Assembly: GCA_040766655.1 (NCBI GenBank)
Contig: JAXGQB010000019.1
Span: 1 to 64,000 of the forward strand
DNA: 64,000 nucleotides
Source: JALOOB01 sp040766655
GTDB taxonomy: Bacteria; Chloroflexota; Anaerolineae; CG2-30-64-16
Direction: 5' to 3'
The notes under the pieces are model-generated. The model did no database searches, was not told the DNA's origin, and saw only the letters and a list, made by a program, of their open reading frames with translations. The position numbers and the translations under genes are program-made. Positions 42,189 to 50,897 of the stretch are shown here, in pieces; position 1 is the stretch's first letter, and every line of letters starts with the position of its first letter.

Positions 42189-44939
42189 ATGACTGAAGAT
42201 ATCGTCCCCGGCTGGTCCTTCACCGGTGAGGACGGCACGTTTCGCCTGGATGCGCCTACGCAGACGAGCTACCTCTACTTCCCGCTGGTCAATGAGGCCG
42301 GCATGATGTCAGCCGTGACACCGACGCTGCATGGCGACACGAAGACCGGCCAGAACAGCTTTCTGACACAGCCCGTTTCGGTGGAAGATCTCCACAACAC
42401 GCGCTCGGCGCGCAATTTCTGGGTCACATTCGCCGGATCTGAGCCGTGGTCGGCCACCGGCAATTCGGCGAGGCAGCTGGCGCAGTCGTCCGCATCGGAC
42501 TCGCCCGAGACGGTGACGCTGGAAGCCGGGCCGTTGTGGCACAAGGTGACGCGGGAGAATCGCCTGCTGGGCCTGCGCGCCGAGATGCTCAATTTTGTGC
42601 CCGCGGGCGGCGACGCCGTAGAACTGATGCAGGTCACGCTGACCAACATCGGGGACCGGCCGCTGAACCTCACACCGATCGCCGCGATCCCGATCTATGG
42701 TCGTTCGGCGGAAAACCTGCGCGATCACCGGCACGTCACCTCGCTGCTGCACCGCATCCGCACGTCGCTTCATGGCGTGACGGTCTGTCCGACCCTCTCG
42801 TTCGATGAGCGCGGGCACCGGCCCAACGCCGTGACCTACGCGGTGCTGGGCGCGGAGGGCGACGGCGCGCCACCCGTCAGCTTCTACCCCGTCCTGGAGG
42901 ACTTCATCGGCGAGGGCGGCAACCTGGAATGGCCGCAGGCGGTGGTATTGCCCGGCGCGGCGGGGCTGCCGGCCGGGTCTGCCGTGGATGGCTACGAGGC
43001 GATGGGCGCCTTGCGTTTCGCGGATCTCACATTGGCGCCCGGCGCGTCGCATTCGTACGTGCTCATCCTGGCCGTGCTGGCCGATGGCGCGGGGGATGCC
43101 GGAGAGGCGCAGTTGATCCAGCGCTACGGCAACGCGGCCCGTGCGACCGAGTGGCTCGACCGCACGCAGGCGGAATGGCAGTCGCGGATCGCGCCGCTGG
43201 CGTTCCGCACCGCGGACCCGCGCTTCGATGGCTGGCTCAAGTGGGTGGCGATCCAGCCGACCCTGCGCCGCCTGTTCGGCAACTCGTTCCTGCCCGCCCA
43301 CGACTACGGCCGCGGCGGTCGCGGCTGGCGTGACCTGTGGCAGGACTGCCTGGCGCTGCTGGTGATGGAGCCGGAGCCGGTGCGCGATCTGCTCTTCAGC
43401 AGCTTCGCGGGCGTGCGCATCGATGGCAGCAATGCGACCATCATCGGCAGCCGGCCCGGCGAATTCATCGCGGACCGCAATAACATCCCGCGCGTCTGGA
43501 TGGATCACGGCGCGTGGCCCTGGCTGACGACGCAGCTCTACCTCCATCAGAGCGGCGACCTGGGCTTCCTGCTGCAGGAACAAGCCTACTTCAAGGATGC
43601 GCACACCGACCGGTGCCGGGCGAAAGACGAGGCGTGGGCTTCGGAGCAGGGCACCGAGCTCCGTACGGCCGGGGGCGAGGTCTACCGCGGCTCGATTCTG
43701 GAGCATCTCCTGGTGCAGCACCTCACCGCGTTCTTTCACGTGGGGGCGGCAGGCAACACCATCCTGCTGGAGGGCGCGGACTGGAACGATGGGATGGACA
43801 TGGCCCGCGAGCGCGGGGAGAGCGTGGCGTTCACGGCGCTCTACGCCAGCAACCTGCGTGACTTGAGCGGCATCGTGCTGGAATTGGCACGCCTGGGCCT
43901 GGACGGCGTCGAACTGGCCGGCGAGCTGGTGTGCCTGCTCGACACGCTGAATCAACCGGTGGACTACGAGGATGTCGCCGCAAAGCAGCGCCGGCTGGCG
44001 GAGTACTTCGCCTCATGCGGGCATACCGTCTCCGGGGCGAAGGTCAGGGTGGGCTTGGCCGACCTGGCCCGCGATCTGGCGGCCAAGGTCGATTGGTTGG
44101 CGGCGCACATCCGGGCCGGCGAATGGGTGACGGACGGTGAGGGCCACGGCTGGTTCAACGGCTACTACGACAACGACGGCCAACGGGTCGAAGGTGCGGG
44201 TCCGAACGGCGCGCGCATGACGCTGACCGGGCAGGTCTTTACGTTGATGGGCGGCATCGCCAGCGACGATCAGGCGAGCGCGATCGTGCGTGCCGCCGAT
44301 CGCTATCTCTACGAGCCTCGCATGGGCGGCTATCGCTTGAACACGGACTTCGGTGGGATACAGCTCAACCTGGGCCGCTGCTTCGGTTTTGCGTTCGGCC
44401 ACAAGGAGAACGGCGCGATGTTCAGCCACATGGCTGTGATGTACGCCAACGCGCTCTACCGCCGCGGTCTGGTTGCAGAGGGCCACAAGGTGTTGGCGGG
44501 CATCTTCGAGCACTGCCAGGACTTCCCGGTCTCCCGCATGTACCCCGGCCTGCCGGAGTACATCAGCGAGCGGGGCCGCGGCATGTATCCCTGGCTCACC
44601 GGCTCCGCAAGCTGGTACCTGCTGACGCTGCTGGTCGAGGTCTTCGGGGTCAGGGGCGACCTGGGCGACCTGGTGCTGGCGCCGAAGCTCGCCGCGGCCC
44701 AGTTCGATGACCGGGGTCAGGCCGCCGTCCGGACGCAGTTTGCCGGCCGCAATATCGAGGTCGTCTATGACAACCCGCAGGGTCTCGATTGGGGCGCGTA
44801 TGCGATCCGGCGGGTCGTCATCGATGGCGTCGAGCTGCTGGTGACACGCGAAGGCAATGGGGTGCGTATCCGCAGGGAGATCATCACGGGCCTTGACCCG
44901 GCGACCATGCACCGCCTTGTCGTCGAGCTCGGCGAATGA
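42189..44939 (+). CDS. GH94 disaccharide/oligosaccharide phosphorylase (laminaribiose or cellobiose type)
   Basis: 916 residues. The catalytic region LEGADWNDGMDMARERGES is the GH94 signature, with Asp as general acid. N-terminal beta-sandwich (GWSFTGEDGTFRLDAP, YLYFPLVNEAGMMSA), helical linker, alpha/alpha barrel and C-terminal jelly roll are in normal order. Length is close to GH94 laminaribiose phosphorylases. Together with the GH149-like enzyme it would convert imported beta-1,3-glucosides to glucose-1-phosphate and glucose without spending ATP. The exact disaccharide cannot be told from sequence. Overlaps the next gene by four bases. Confidence 0.86.
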   Translation: MTEDIVPGWSFTGEDGTFRLDAPTQTSYLYFPLVNEAGMMSAVTPTLHGDTKTGQNSFLTQPVSVEDLHNTRSARNFWVTFAGSEPWSATGNSARQLAQSSASDSPETVTLEAGPLWHKVTRENRLLGLRAEMLNFVPAGGDAVELMQVTLTNIGDRPLNLTPIAAIPIYGRSAENLRDHRHVTSLLHRIRTSLHGVTVCPTLSFDERGHRPNAVTYAVLGAEGDGAPPVSFYPVLEDFIGEGGNLEWPQAVVLPGAAGLPAGSAVDGYEAMGALRFADLTLAPGASHSYVLILAVLADGAGDAGEAQLIQRYGNAARATEWLDRTQAEWQSRIAPLAFRTADPRFDGWLKWVAIQPTLRRLFGNSFLPAHDYGRGGRGWRDLWQDCLALLVMEPEPVRDLLFSSFAGVRIDGSNATIIGSRPGEFIADRNNIPRVWMDHGAWPWLTTQLYLHQSGDLGFLLQEQAYFKDAHTDRCRAKDEAWASEQGTELRTAGGEVYRGSILEHLLVQHLTAFFHVGAAGNTILLEGADWNDGMDMARERGESVAFTALYASNLRDLSGIVLELARLGLDGVELAGELVCLLDTLNQPVDYEDVAAKQRRLAEYFASCGHTVSGAKVRVGLADLARDLAAKVDWLAAHIRAGEWVTDGEGHGWFNGYYDNDGQRVEGAGPNGARMTLTGQVFTLMGGIASDDQASAIVRAADRYLYEPRMGGYRLNTDFGGIQLNLGRCFGFAFGHKENGAMFSHMAVMYANALYRRGLVAEGHKVLAGIFEHCQDFPVSRMYPGLPEYISERGRGMYPWLTGSASWYLLTLLVEVFGVRGDLGDLVLAPKLAAAQFDDRGQAAVRTQFAGRNIEVVYDNPQGLDWGAYAIRRVVIDGVELLVTREGNGVRIRREIITGLDPATMHRLVVELGE

Positions 44940-45772
44940 CGACGCCTCGCATGCCCTCGTTGCAGGAGCTGGCTTCCCAGTATGAGGCGATCCGGCCGCG
45001 TTACCCCGAGTTGGCAGACAAGGTGGCCGTGGTCACCGGCTCCAGTCGCGGCATCGGGCTGGGCATCGCCCTGCGCCTGGCGCGTGAGGGCATGCGTGTC
45101 GTCGTGAACGGCCGATTGCCCGACGCCGTTGAGACCGCGGTCACGGCCCTGCGCTCGTTCGGAGCCACGGTCCTCGCCGCACCGGCCGACGTCGGCCGCA
45201 CATCTGAGGTCGATCGCCTGTTTGATGCGACCCTGCAGGCCTTCGGCCGCATCGACCTGTTGATCAACAATGCGGCCGACCTGCGCCGCAGGCCGCTTTT
45301 TGAGGTTGACGAAGCCCTGCTTGATGCGCAGCTTGCAGCCAACATTCGCGGCCCGTACCTGTGTTCCCAGCGCGCGGCCGGGATCATGCGCCAGCTCGGC
45401 GCGGGCAACATCATCCACATCAGCTCGGTGGGCGGCGTGCGCGCGCATTGGCAAGGCCTGCCCTACGACATCACCAAGGGCGCCATCGACGCCATGACCC
45501 GCGCCATGGCGCTCGACTTGGCAGCGTACGGGATCAGGGTCAATGCCATCGCGCCCGGTCCGATCTACAACCGCGGCGGCGATCCGGCTCAGGGCCCCTG
45601 GGCCGCGGCCGCCAGGGAGCGCGTGCCCCTGGCCAGGCTTGGAACACCGCTCGAGATCGGCGCGGTTGCCGCGTTTCTGGCCTCGCCTGAATCGAGTTAC
45701 ATCACCGGCCAGATCATCTATGTTGATGGCGGGCTCACGGCCCAACTCACACCGGCCGGCCAGCCGATCTGA
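44936..45772 (+). CDS. Short-chain dehydrogenase/reductase
   Basis: 278 residues of classical SDR: VVTGSSRGIGLGIAL (TGxxxGIG cofactor motif), NNAADLRR (NNAG-like), ISSVGG with the catalytic Ser and YDITK with Tyr and Lys. It ends GQIIYVDGGLTAQ. The ATG overlaps the GH94 stop, so it belongs to the glucan operon. Related enzymes reduce or oxidise sugar acids such as gluconate or fructuronate. Next to a mannonate-dehydratase-like gene a sugar-acid substrate is plausible. Confidence 0.88.
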   Translation: MTTPRMPSLQELASQYEAIRPRYPELADKVAVVTGSSRGIGLGIALRLAREGMRVVVNGRLPDAVETAVTALRSFGATVLAAPADVGRTSEVDRLFDATLQAFGRIDLLINNAADLRRRPLFEVDEALLDAQLAANIRGPYLCSQRAAGIMRQLGAGNIIHISSVGGVRAHWQGLPYDITKGAIDAMTRAMALDLAAYGIRVNAIAPGPIYNRGGDPAQGPWAAAARERVPLARLGTPLEIGAVAAFLASPESSYITGQIIYVDGGLTAQLTPAGQPI

Positions 45773-45815
45773 TGATCCGAACGTACTCGCACTCCTCTGG
45801 AAGGAGCCAACCCCG

Positions 45816-47021
45816 ATGGCGCAACCCGTAACCATAAAAGATATCAAGGTCATCGCAACCCAACCCGCAGGATCGCGCCTGATCGTGGTCAAGATCATCA
45901 CCTCTGAGCCGGGGTTGTATGGCCTCGGCTGCGCCACCTTCACGCAACGCGCCCACGCCGTCATTGCCGCCCTGGAGAAGCACATCGGGCCTTTCATGCT
46001 GGGTCGTGATGTTTCTCGCATCGAAGAGATATGGCGGATGGCCATGGTGCACGGCTACTGGCGCAATGGTCCGGTGCTCAACAACGCCATCTCCGGTGTT
46101 GACATGGCCCTCTGGGATATCAAGGGCAAGCAAGCCGGCATGCCGGTTTATCAACTGCTGGGCGGCAAGTGTCGCGAGGCGGCAGCCGTTTATGCGCATG
46201 CGGACGGTCGCGACCCGCAGGAGGTCGAGGACAACGTCCGCAAGTTCGTGTCTGAAGGCTACCGGTACGTTCGTGTCCAGATGGGGCTCTATGGCGGCCG
46301 GGATATGCAGACGCCGCGGCCCGAGGGCGCACCCGAGGGCGCATACTTCGATCCGCGCAGCTACATGCGCAATACGCTGCGAATGATGGAACATGTGCGC
46401 TCGCGCGTCGGCGAACAACTTGAGCTCGTGCACGACGTGCATGAACGCCTCAGCCCGGTCGACGCCATCCAGTTTGCCAGGGATGTCGAGCGCTTCAGGC
46501 TCTTCTTCCTGGAAGATGCGCTGGCGCCCGAGCACATTGCCTGGTTTGCACGGATTCGCGAGCAATGCGCTACGCCGCTGGCCATGGGCGAGCTCTTCAA
46601 CAACCCTCACGAATGGCAGCCACTGATCACCGGACAATTGATAGACTTCGTCCGGATGCACATCAGCCAGATGGGTGGATTAACGCCCGCCCGTCACGTG
46701 GCGGCGTTCGCCGACATGTTCGGCGTGCGCACGGCGTGGCATGGCCCCGGTGATGTCTCGCCTGTCGGTCATGCTGCCAACCTGCACCTGGACCTGTGGG
46801 CGCCCAATTTCGGCGTCCAGGAGTGGTGTCGCTTCCCCGACATCGTGTACGAGATGTTCCCCGGCACGCCTGAGGTGCGCAACGGGTACATGTATCCCAA
46901 CGACCGTCCCGGCCTGGGCGTTGAAATCGATGAGAAGCTGGCCGCACAATACCCGCTGACCGAGGGAGTCGAGCAGTGGACCCAGGCGCGGCTGCCTGAT
47001 GGGACGCCGGCCAGGCCATAG
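45816..47021 (+). CDS. Enolase-superfamily dehydratase, mannonate dehydratase/RspA-like
   Basis: 401 residues, starting at ATG 45816 behind GGAAGGAGC. It has the capping domain and barrel of the mannonate dehydratase subgroup: YQLLGGKCREAAAVYAHADG, YRYVRVQMG, LVHDVHERLSP (metal-ligand region), FLEDALAPEH and MGELFNNPHEW, WHGPGDVSPVGHAANLHLD and the PNDRPGLGVEIDE tail. Members dehydrate D-mannonate or gluconate, or are nearly inactive (RspA). Last gene of the glucan locus. It would make sense if the locus also handles uronic or aldonic acids. Confidence 0.86.
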   Translation: MAQPVTIKDIKVIATQPAGSRLIVVKIITSEPGLYGLGCATFTQRAHAVIAALEKHIGPFMLGRDVSRIEEIWRMAMVHGYWRNGPVLNNAISGVDMALWDIKGKQAGMPVYQLLGGKCREAAAVYAHADGRDPQEVEDNVRKFVSEGYRYVRVQMGLYGGRDMQTPRPEGAPEGAYFDPRSYMRNTLRMMEHVRSRVGEQLELVHDVHERLSPVDAIQFARDVERFRLFFLEDALAPEHIAWFARIREQCATPLAMGELFNNPHEWQPLITGQLIDFVRMHISQMGGLTPARHVAAFADMFGVRTAWHGPGDVSPVGHAANLHLDLWAPNFGVQEWCRFPDIVYEMFPGTPEVRNGYMYPNDRPGLGVEIDEKLAAQYPLTEGVEQWTQARLPDGTPARP

Positions 47022-47103
47022 ACTTCATCGCTGTGGTGTGGCGACTTGGTTCCGGATTCTGCTGCTCAGGCGTCTGTCGCTGCGGCCCGTCTCCGGCTGC
47101 GAT

Positions 47104-47132
47104 TTGACACTTTCGCCCCATCTGCATATACT
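47104..47132 (+). promoter_or_regulatory. tRNA promoter
   Basis: TTGACA at 47104-47109 and TATACT at 47127-47132 with 17 bp spacing, 14 bases before the first tRNA. A near-ideal sigma70 promoter. Confidence 0.82.
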
Positions 47133-47145
47133 CACCTTTACCCGC

Positions 47146-47218
47146 GGGGCTGTAGCTCATCTGGGAGAGCGCTACAATCGCACTGTAGAGGCAAGGGGTT
47201 CGAGTCCCCTCAGCTCCA
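47146..47218 (+). tRNA. tRNA-Ala (CGC)
   Basis: Complete cloverleaf: acceptor GGGGCTG/CAGCTCC with the alanine identity pair G3-U70, D arm GCTC/GAGC, anticodon stem CTACA/TGTAG with loop ATCGCAC (anticodon CGC), and T arm AGGGG/CCCCT with TTCGAGT. 73 bases, CCA not encoded. Reads GCG codons. Confidence 0.95.
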
Positions 47219-47294
47219 CTGGGACGCTAAACTGGAGAGCCGACGAGTCTAGGGAAGGTGGCCAGTTCATCACAGAACGAAGGTCGGCGTTAAT

Positions 47295-47367
<73 letters not shown>

Positions 47368-47394
47368 CTATCGGCAACCAGTTTGGTCCGCACG

Positions 47395-47430
47395 AGTCCC
47401 CTTCGTCGAATAAGTGGCGAAGGGGACTTT
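47395..47430 (+). terminator. Terminator of the tRNA transcript
   Basis: AGTCCCCTTCG (47395-47405) pairs with CGAAGGGGACT (47418-47428), followed by a short T stretch. Lies between the second tRNA and leuS. Confidence 0.7.
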
Positions 47431-47464
47431 CTATTTCGACACGCGGTTGATCGCAGGGGGAAAG

Positions 47465-50305
47465 ATGGCATCTAAGTACATTCCGCAGGACATCGAACCA
47501 AAATGGCAGGCAGCGTGGGCCGACGCCGGCCTCTACGCGACGCGCCAGGTTGCAGACCGGCAGAAGTGGTACTTCCTTACCATGCTTCCCTACCCGTCGG
47601 GCGATCTCCACATCGGGCACTGGTATGCGATGACGCCCTCGGATGCGGCCGCGCGTTACAAGCGGATGAAGGGTTGGAACGTCTTCTTCCCGATCGGTTT
47701 CGACGCGTTCGGCCTGCCGGCCGAGAATGCAGCCATCAAGCATGGCACGCATCCCCATACCTGGACGATGGACAACATCGCGCGCATGCGCGGCCAGCTG
47801 CGATCCATGGGCGCCATGTGGGCCTGGGATCACGAGGCCGTCTCGTGCGAGCCGGAATACTACAAGTGGACGCAGTGGTTCTTCCTGAAGCTCTACGACC
47901 ACGGCCTGGCTTACCGTAAGGAAGGCCCGGTCGACTTCTGCCCGAAGTGCAACACCACCCTGGCGCGCGAACAGGTGGCGGGCGACGACCGGCACTGCGA
48001 GCGCTGCCAGACGCCGGTCGAGCGCAAGCTGCTGAACCAGTGGTACTTCAAGATCACCGAGTACGCAGAGGAACTGAAGCGCTTCGACAGCATCGACTGG
48101 CCCGAGCGCATCCGCCAGGCGCAACTGAACTGGATCGGCGATCGGAGCGAGGGCGCGGAAGCAACCTTCAAGAGCGAGCAGGGCGACGATATCGTCATCT
48201 TCACCACTCGCCCCGATACCCTGTGGGGCGCGACCTTCATGGTCCTCGCGCCGGAGCATCCCCTGGTCAGCAAGCTGACGCCCGCTTCACACCGGGAGCA
48301 GGTGCGCGCGTACCAGTACGAGGCCGGGCGCCAGACGGAGATGGAGCGCGGCGCGGCCGAACGCGAGAAGACCGGCGTGCCCATCGGCGCGTACGCGATC
48401 AACCCTGTCAACGGGAATCGCGTGCCCATCTGGATCGCGGACTATGTGACCATGGGCTATGGCACCGGCGCCATCATGGGAGTGCCCAGCCATGACGATC
48501 GCGACTTCGCGTTTGCGCTGAAATTCGGGCTGTCCATCATCCCGGTCATCCAGCGCAATGACGGCCGGGCCAAGAGCGCCGTGTGGGAAGGCTCCGTCGC
48601 GGATGGCTTTGCCGCCGCGCTCGACGCGGCCGGCATCGAGTGGTCCACCCTTGCCATCCCCCAGCGCGGCGACTTCTACGCGGTGTCGCTGCAGGGTGAG
48701 ACCGCGATCGCGCGCTACCGCGCCTTGCTCCAGGCTCATCTCAGGCCTGGGCATTGGGGCGACATCGTGGGGTTGGGCTGGCAGGTCGTGTTCAACGACG
48801 GGCCGATGACGCTCGACTCTGCGGAATCGGACGCAGCGATCATGGCGCGGTGCCATGCCGGCTACGCGCTGATGCAGCAGTATCGCACGGCCATGGAGAT
48901 GTGGCACGCGGTCGAGTGGTACCGTGATGTGCTGTACCATCACGACTACGGCGAGATGATCAACTCGGGCCCGTTCACCGGCACCCCGGGCGACGTGGCG
49001 AAGGCCAGGGTCACTGCCTGGCTGGAGGAGCGCGGCATCGGCCGGTTTGATGTGCAATACCGGCTGCACGACTGGTTGATCAGCCGGCAGCGTTACTGGG
49101 GCGCGCCCATCCCCATGATCTACTGCGAGAAGTGCGGCATCGTACCCGAGAAGTATGAGAACCTGCCCGTGATCCTGCCGACCGATGCGCAGATTCCGCC
49201 CACCGGCGAGAACGCGCTCAAGTTCCATCAGGGCTACCTGCAGACGACCTGTCCCGTGTGCGGCGGTCCCGCGCAGCGCGAGACGGACACGATGGACACG
49301 TTCATGTGCTCCTCGTGGTATCAATATGCGTACGTGACGCCGTATTGGAAGGCGGGCGAGAAGCTGAGCCCCGACGACACGCCCTGGGATCCCCAAGAGG
49401 GCGCCTACTGGCTGCCGGTCGATCAGTATACCGGCGGGCCCGAGCACGCCACCATGCATCTGCTCTACACCCGCTTCTTCACAAAGGCGATGGCAGACAT
49501 GGGCGTCGTTTCGTTCCGCGAGCCGATGGTGCGGCTCTTCAACCAGGGCATCATCCTGGGGCCGGACGGCGTGCGGATGAGCAAGAGCAAGGGCAATGTG
49601 GTGGCGCCGGACGAGTATGTCGAGCGCTACGGCTCAGACACAGTACGCGCATACCTGATGTTCATCGGTCCATGGGACGGCGGCGGGCCCTGGAACTTCA
49701 CCGGCATCGAAGGGGTGAAGCGGTTCCTGGAACGCGTCTGGTCCGTGGTGCTGGAGCCGAGGGAGACGGGCGCAGGGGGCGATCCTGACCCGGCTGCCAT
49801 CCGCGAATTGCGCCGCATGACCCACAAGACCCTGCAGAAGGTCACTGAAGACATTGAAGCGCTGAAGTGGAACACCGTCGTCAGCGCCTTGATGGAGTTC
49901 AACAACTTCCTGATTAAGGCCAGGGACACGGCAGTCTACGGCACAACGGCGTGGGATGAGGCCATCGACACTCTGTTGCTGATGATGGCGCCGCCCATGC
50001 CCCATATCGCGGAGGAGCTGTGGCAGGCGCGTCACGGTGGCGGAGCGTTCGCCGCCGCGGACAGCATCCACGTTCAGCCCTGGCCCGATCATGATCCCGA
50101 GTTGGCCCGGGCCGAGCTGGTGACCCTCGTCGTGCAGGTGAACGGCAAGGTTCGCGAGCGCATCGAGGTGGCAGCGGGTATCGCGGAGGAGGAGGCACGG
50201 GATTTGGCGCTGGCCAGCCCTGCCGTGCAGAAGTGGATCGAGGGCAAGGCCGTGCGCAAGGTGATCTTTGCGGGCGGCAAGCTCATCAACATCGTTGTCG
50301 GGTAA
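47465..50305 (+). CDS. leuS: Leucyl-tRNA synthetase
   Basis: Class I synthetase charging tRNA-Leu. ATG 47465 after GGGGGA gives 946 residues. HIGH motif in PYPSGDLHIGHW (about residue 50), KMSKS in VRMSKSKGNVV (about 703) and a zinc-type segment CPKCNTTLAREQV. The CP1 editing domain has IGRSEG-like GDRSEGAEATF and TTRPDTLWGATF. Between VIQRNDG and MINSGPFTG there are about 100 residues more than in the usual CP1 domain. The C-terminus with VQVNGKVRERI is normal. Standalone gene between a tRNA terminator and its own hairpin. Confidence 0.96.
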   Translation: MASKYIPQDIEPKWQAAWADAGLYATRQVADRQKWYFLTMLPYPSGDLHIGHWYAMTPSDAAARYKRMKGWNVFFPIGFDAFGLPAENAAIKHGTHPHTWTMDNIARMRGQLRSMGAMWAWDHEAVSCEPEYYKWTQWFFLKLYDHGLAYRKEGPVDFCPKCNTTLAREQVAGDDRHCERCQTPVERKLLNQWYFKITEYAEELKRFDSIDWPERIRQAQLNWIGDRSEGAEATFKSEQGDDIVIFTTRPDTLWGATFMVLAPEHPLVSKLTPASHREQVRAYQYEAGRQTEMERGAAEREKTGVPIGAYAINPVNGNRVPIWIADYVTMGYGTGAIMGVPSHDDRDFAFALKFGLSIIPVIQRNDGRAKSAVWEGSVADGFAAALDAAGIEWSTLAIPQRGDFYAVSLQGETAIARYRALLQAHLRPGHWGDIVGLGWQVVFNDGPMTLDSAESDAAIMARCHAGYALMQQYRTAMEMWHAVEWYRDVLYHHDYGEMINSGPFTGTPGDVAKARVTAWLEERGIGRFDVQYRLHDWLISRQRYWGAPIPMIYCEKCGIVPEKYENLPVILPTDAQIPPTGENALKFHQGYLQTTCPVCGGPAQRETDTMDTFMCSSWYQYAYVTPYWKAGEKLSPDDTPWDPQEGAYWLPVDQYTGGPEHATMHLLYTRFFTKAMADMGVVSFREPMVRLFNQGIILGPDGVRMSKSKGNVVAPDEYVERYGSDTVRAYLMFIGPWDGGGPWNFTGIEGVKRFLERVWSVVLEPRETGAGGDPDPAAIRELRRMTHKTLQKVTEDIEALKWNTVVSALMEFNNFLIKARDTAVYGTTAWDEAIDTLLLMMAPPMPHIAEELWQARHGGGAFAAADSIHVQPWPDHDPELARAELVTLVVQVNGKVRERIEVAAGIAEEEARDLALASPAVQKWIEGKAVRKVIFAGGKLINIVVG

Positions 50306-50309
50306 GATG

Positions 50310-50340
50310 AGGCCCCAGCGCTCTCGCGCTGGGGCCTCTT
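50310..50340 (+). terminator. Terminator of leuS
   Basis: AGGCCCCAGCGC (50310-50321) pairs with GCGCTGGGGCCT (50326-50337), a perfect 12-bp stem followed by CTT. Separates leuS from ridA. Confidence 0.7.
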
Positions 50341-50364
50341 GCTACAACATGCAAGGAGGCAGAA

Positions 50365-50748
50365 ATGCGAGCAATCATCAATAGTTCTGCTGCGCCGGCG
50401 GCCATCGGCCCCTACAGCCAGGCAGTTCGTGTGGGGGATTTCATCTTTACGTCCGGCATGATGGGCCTTGAGCCAGAGGGCGGCAAGTTGGCGGAAGGCG
50501 TGGAAGCCCAGACGCAGCTCGCGCTCAGCAACCTGGCGGCCGTATTGCAGGCGGCGGGAGCCACCTTCGCGGACGTGGTCAAGACCACCATCTTCCTGAC
50601 CGACATGAACGACTTTCAGACCGTTAATCTGATCTATGCGGCCCAGTTTGCAGCCGATCCGCCGGCGCGCTCCACTGTGCAGGTGGCCGCGCTGCCGCGG
50701 CGCGCACAGGTTGAGATCGAGATGATCGCCTACGTGCCGCAGCGCTAA
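50365..50748 (+). CDS. ridA: RidA/YjgF family enamine/imine deaminase
   Basis: 127 residues, the full RidA length, beginning behind AGGAGG. Conserved GPYSQAVRVGDFIFTSG at the N-terminus, FVDVVKTTIFLTDM-like middle, and PARSTVQVAALPRRAQVEIE with the active Arg. It removes reactive 2-aminoacrylate-type intermediates produced by PLP enzymes. The preceding leuS and following S1 gene give no functional link. Confidence 0.93.
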   Translation: MRAIINSSAAPAAIGPYSQAVRVGDFIFTSGMMGLEPEGGKLAEGVEAQTQLALSNLAAVLQAAGATFADVVKTTIFLTDMNDFQTVNLIYAAQFAADPPARSTVQVAALPRRAQVEIEMIAYVPQR

Positions 50749-50829
50749 AGGTCGCAAGAACGCTGTGTCCAGGTGCGGTCGTTGTTGACTTGCTGGCGGG
50801 GCAGGATGGCAATCTGTCCCGCAAGACAC

Positions 50830-50859
50830 TTGCACATAGTTCGTTCTTTGCAGTATAAT
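50830..50859 (+). promoter_or_regulatory. Promoter of the S1-domain gene
   Basis: TTGCAC at 50830-50835 and TATAAT at 50854-50859, 18 bp apart, about 40 bases before the start codon. Confidence 0.75.
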
Positions 50860-50897
50860 CCGACTCAGTCTTTGTTGGAGGGGGAGCCATCATTCTC

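Noticed and set aside
41999..43955. Long antisense frames under the GH94 gene
   Set aside because: Shadow frames of a conserved 916-residue phosphorylase; no independent evidence.
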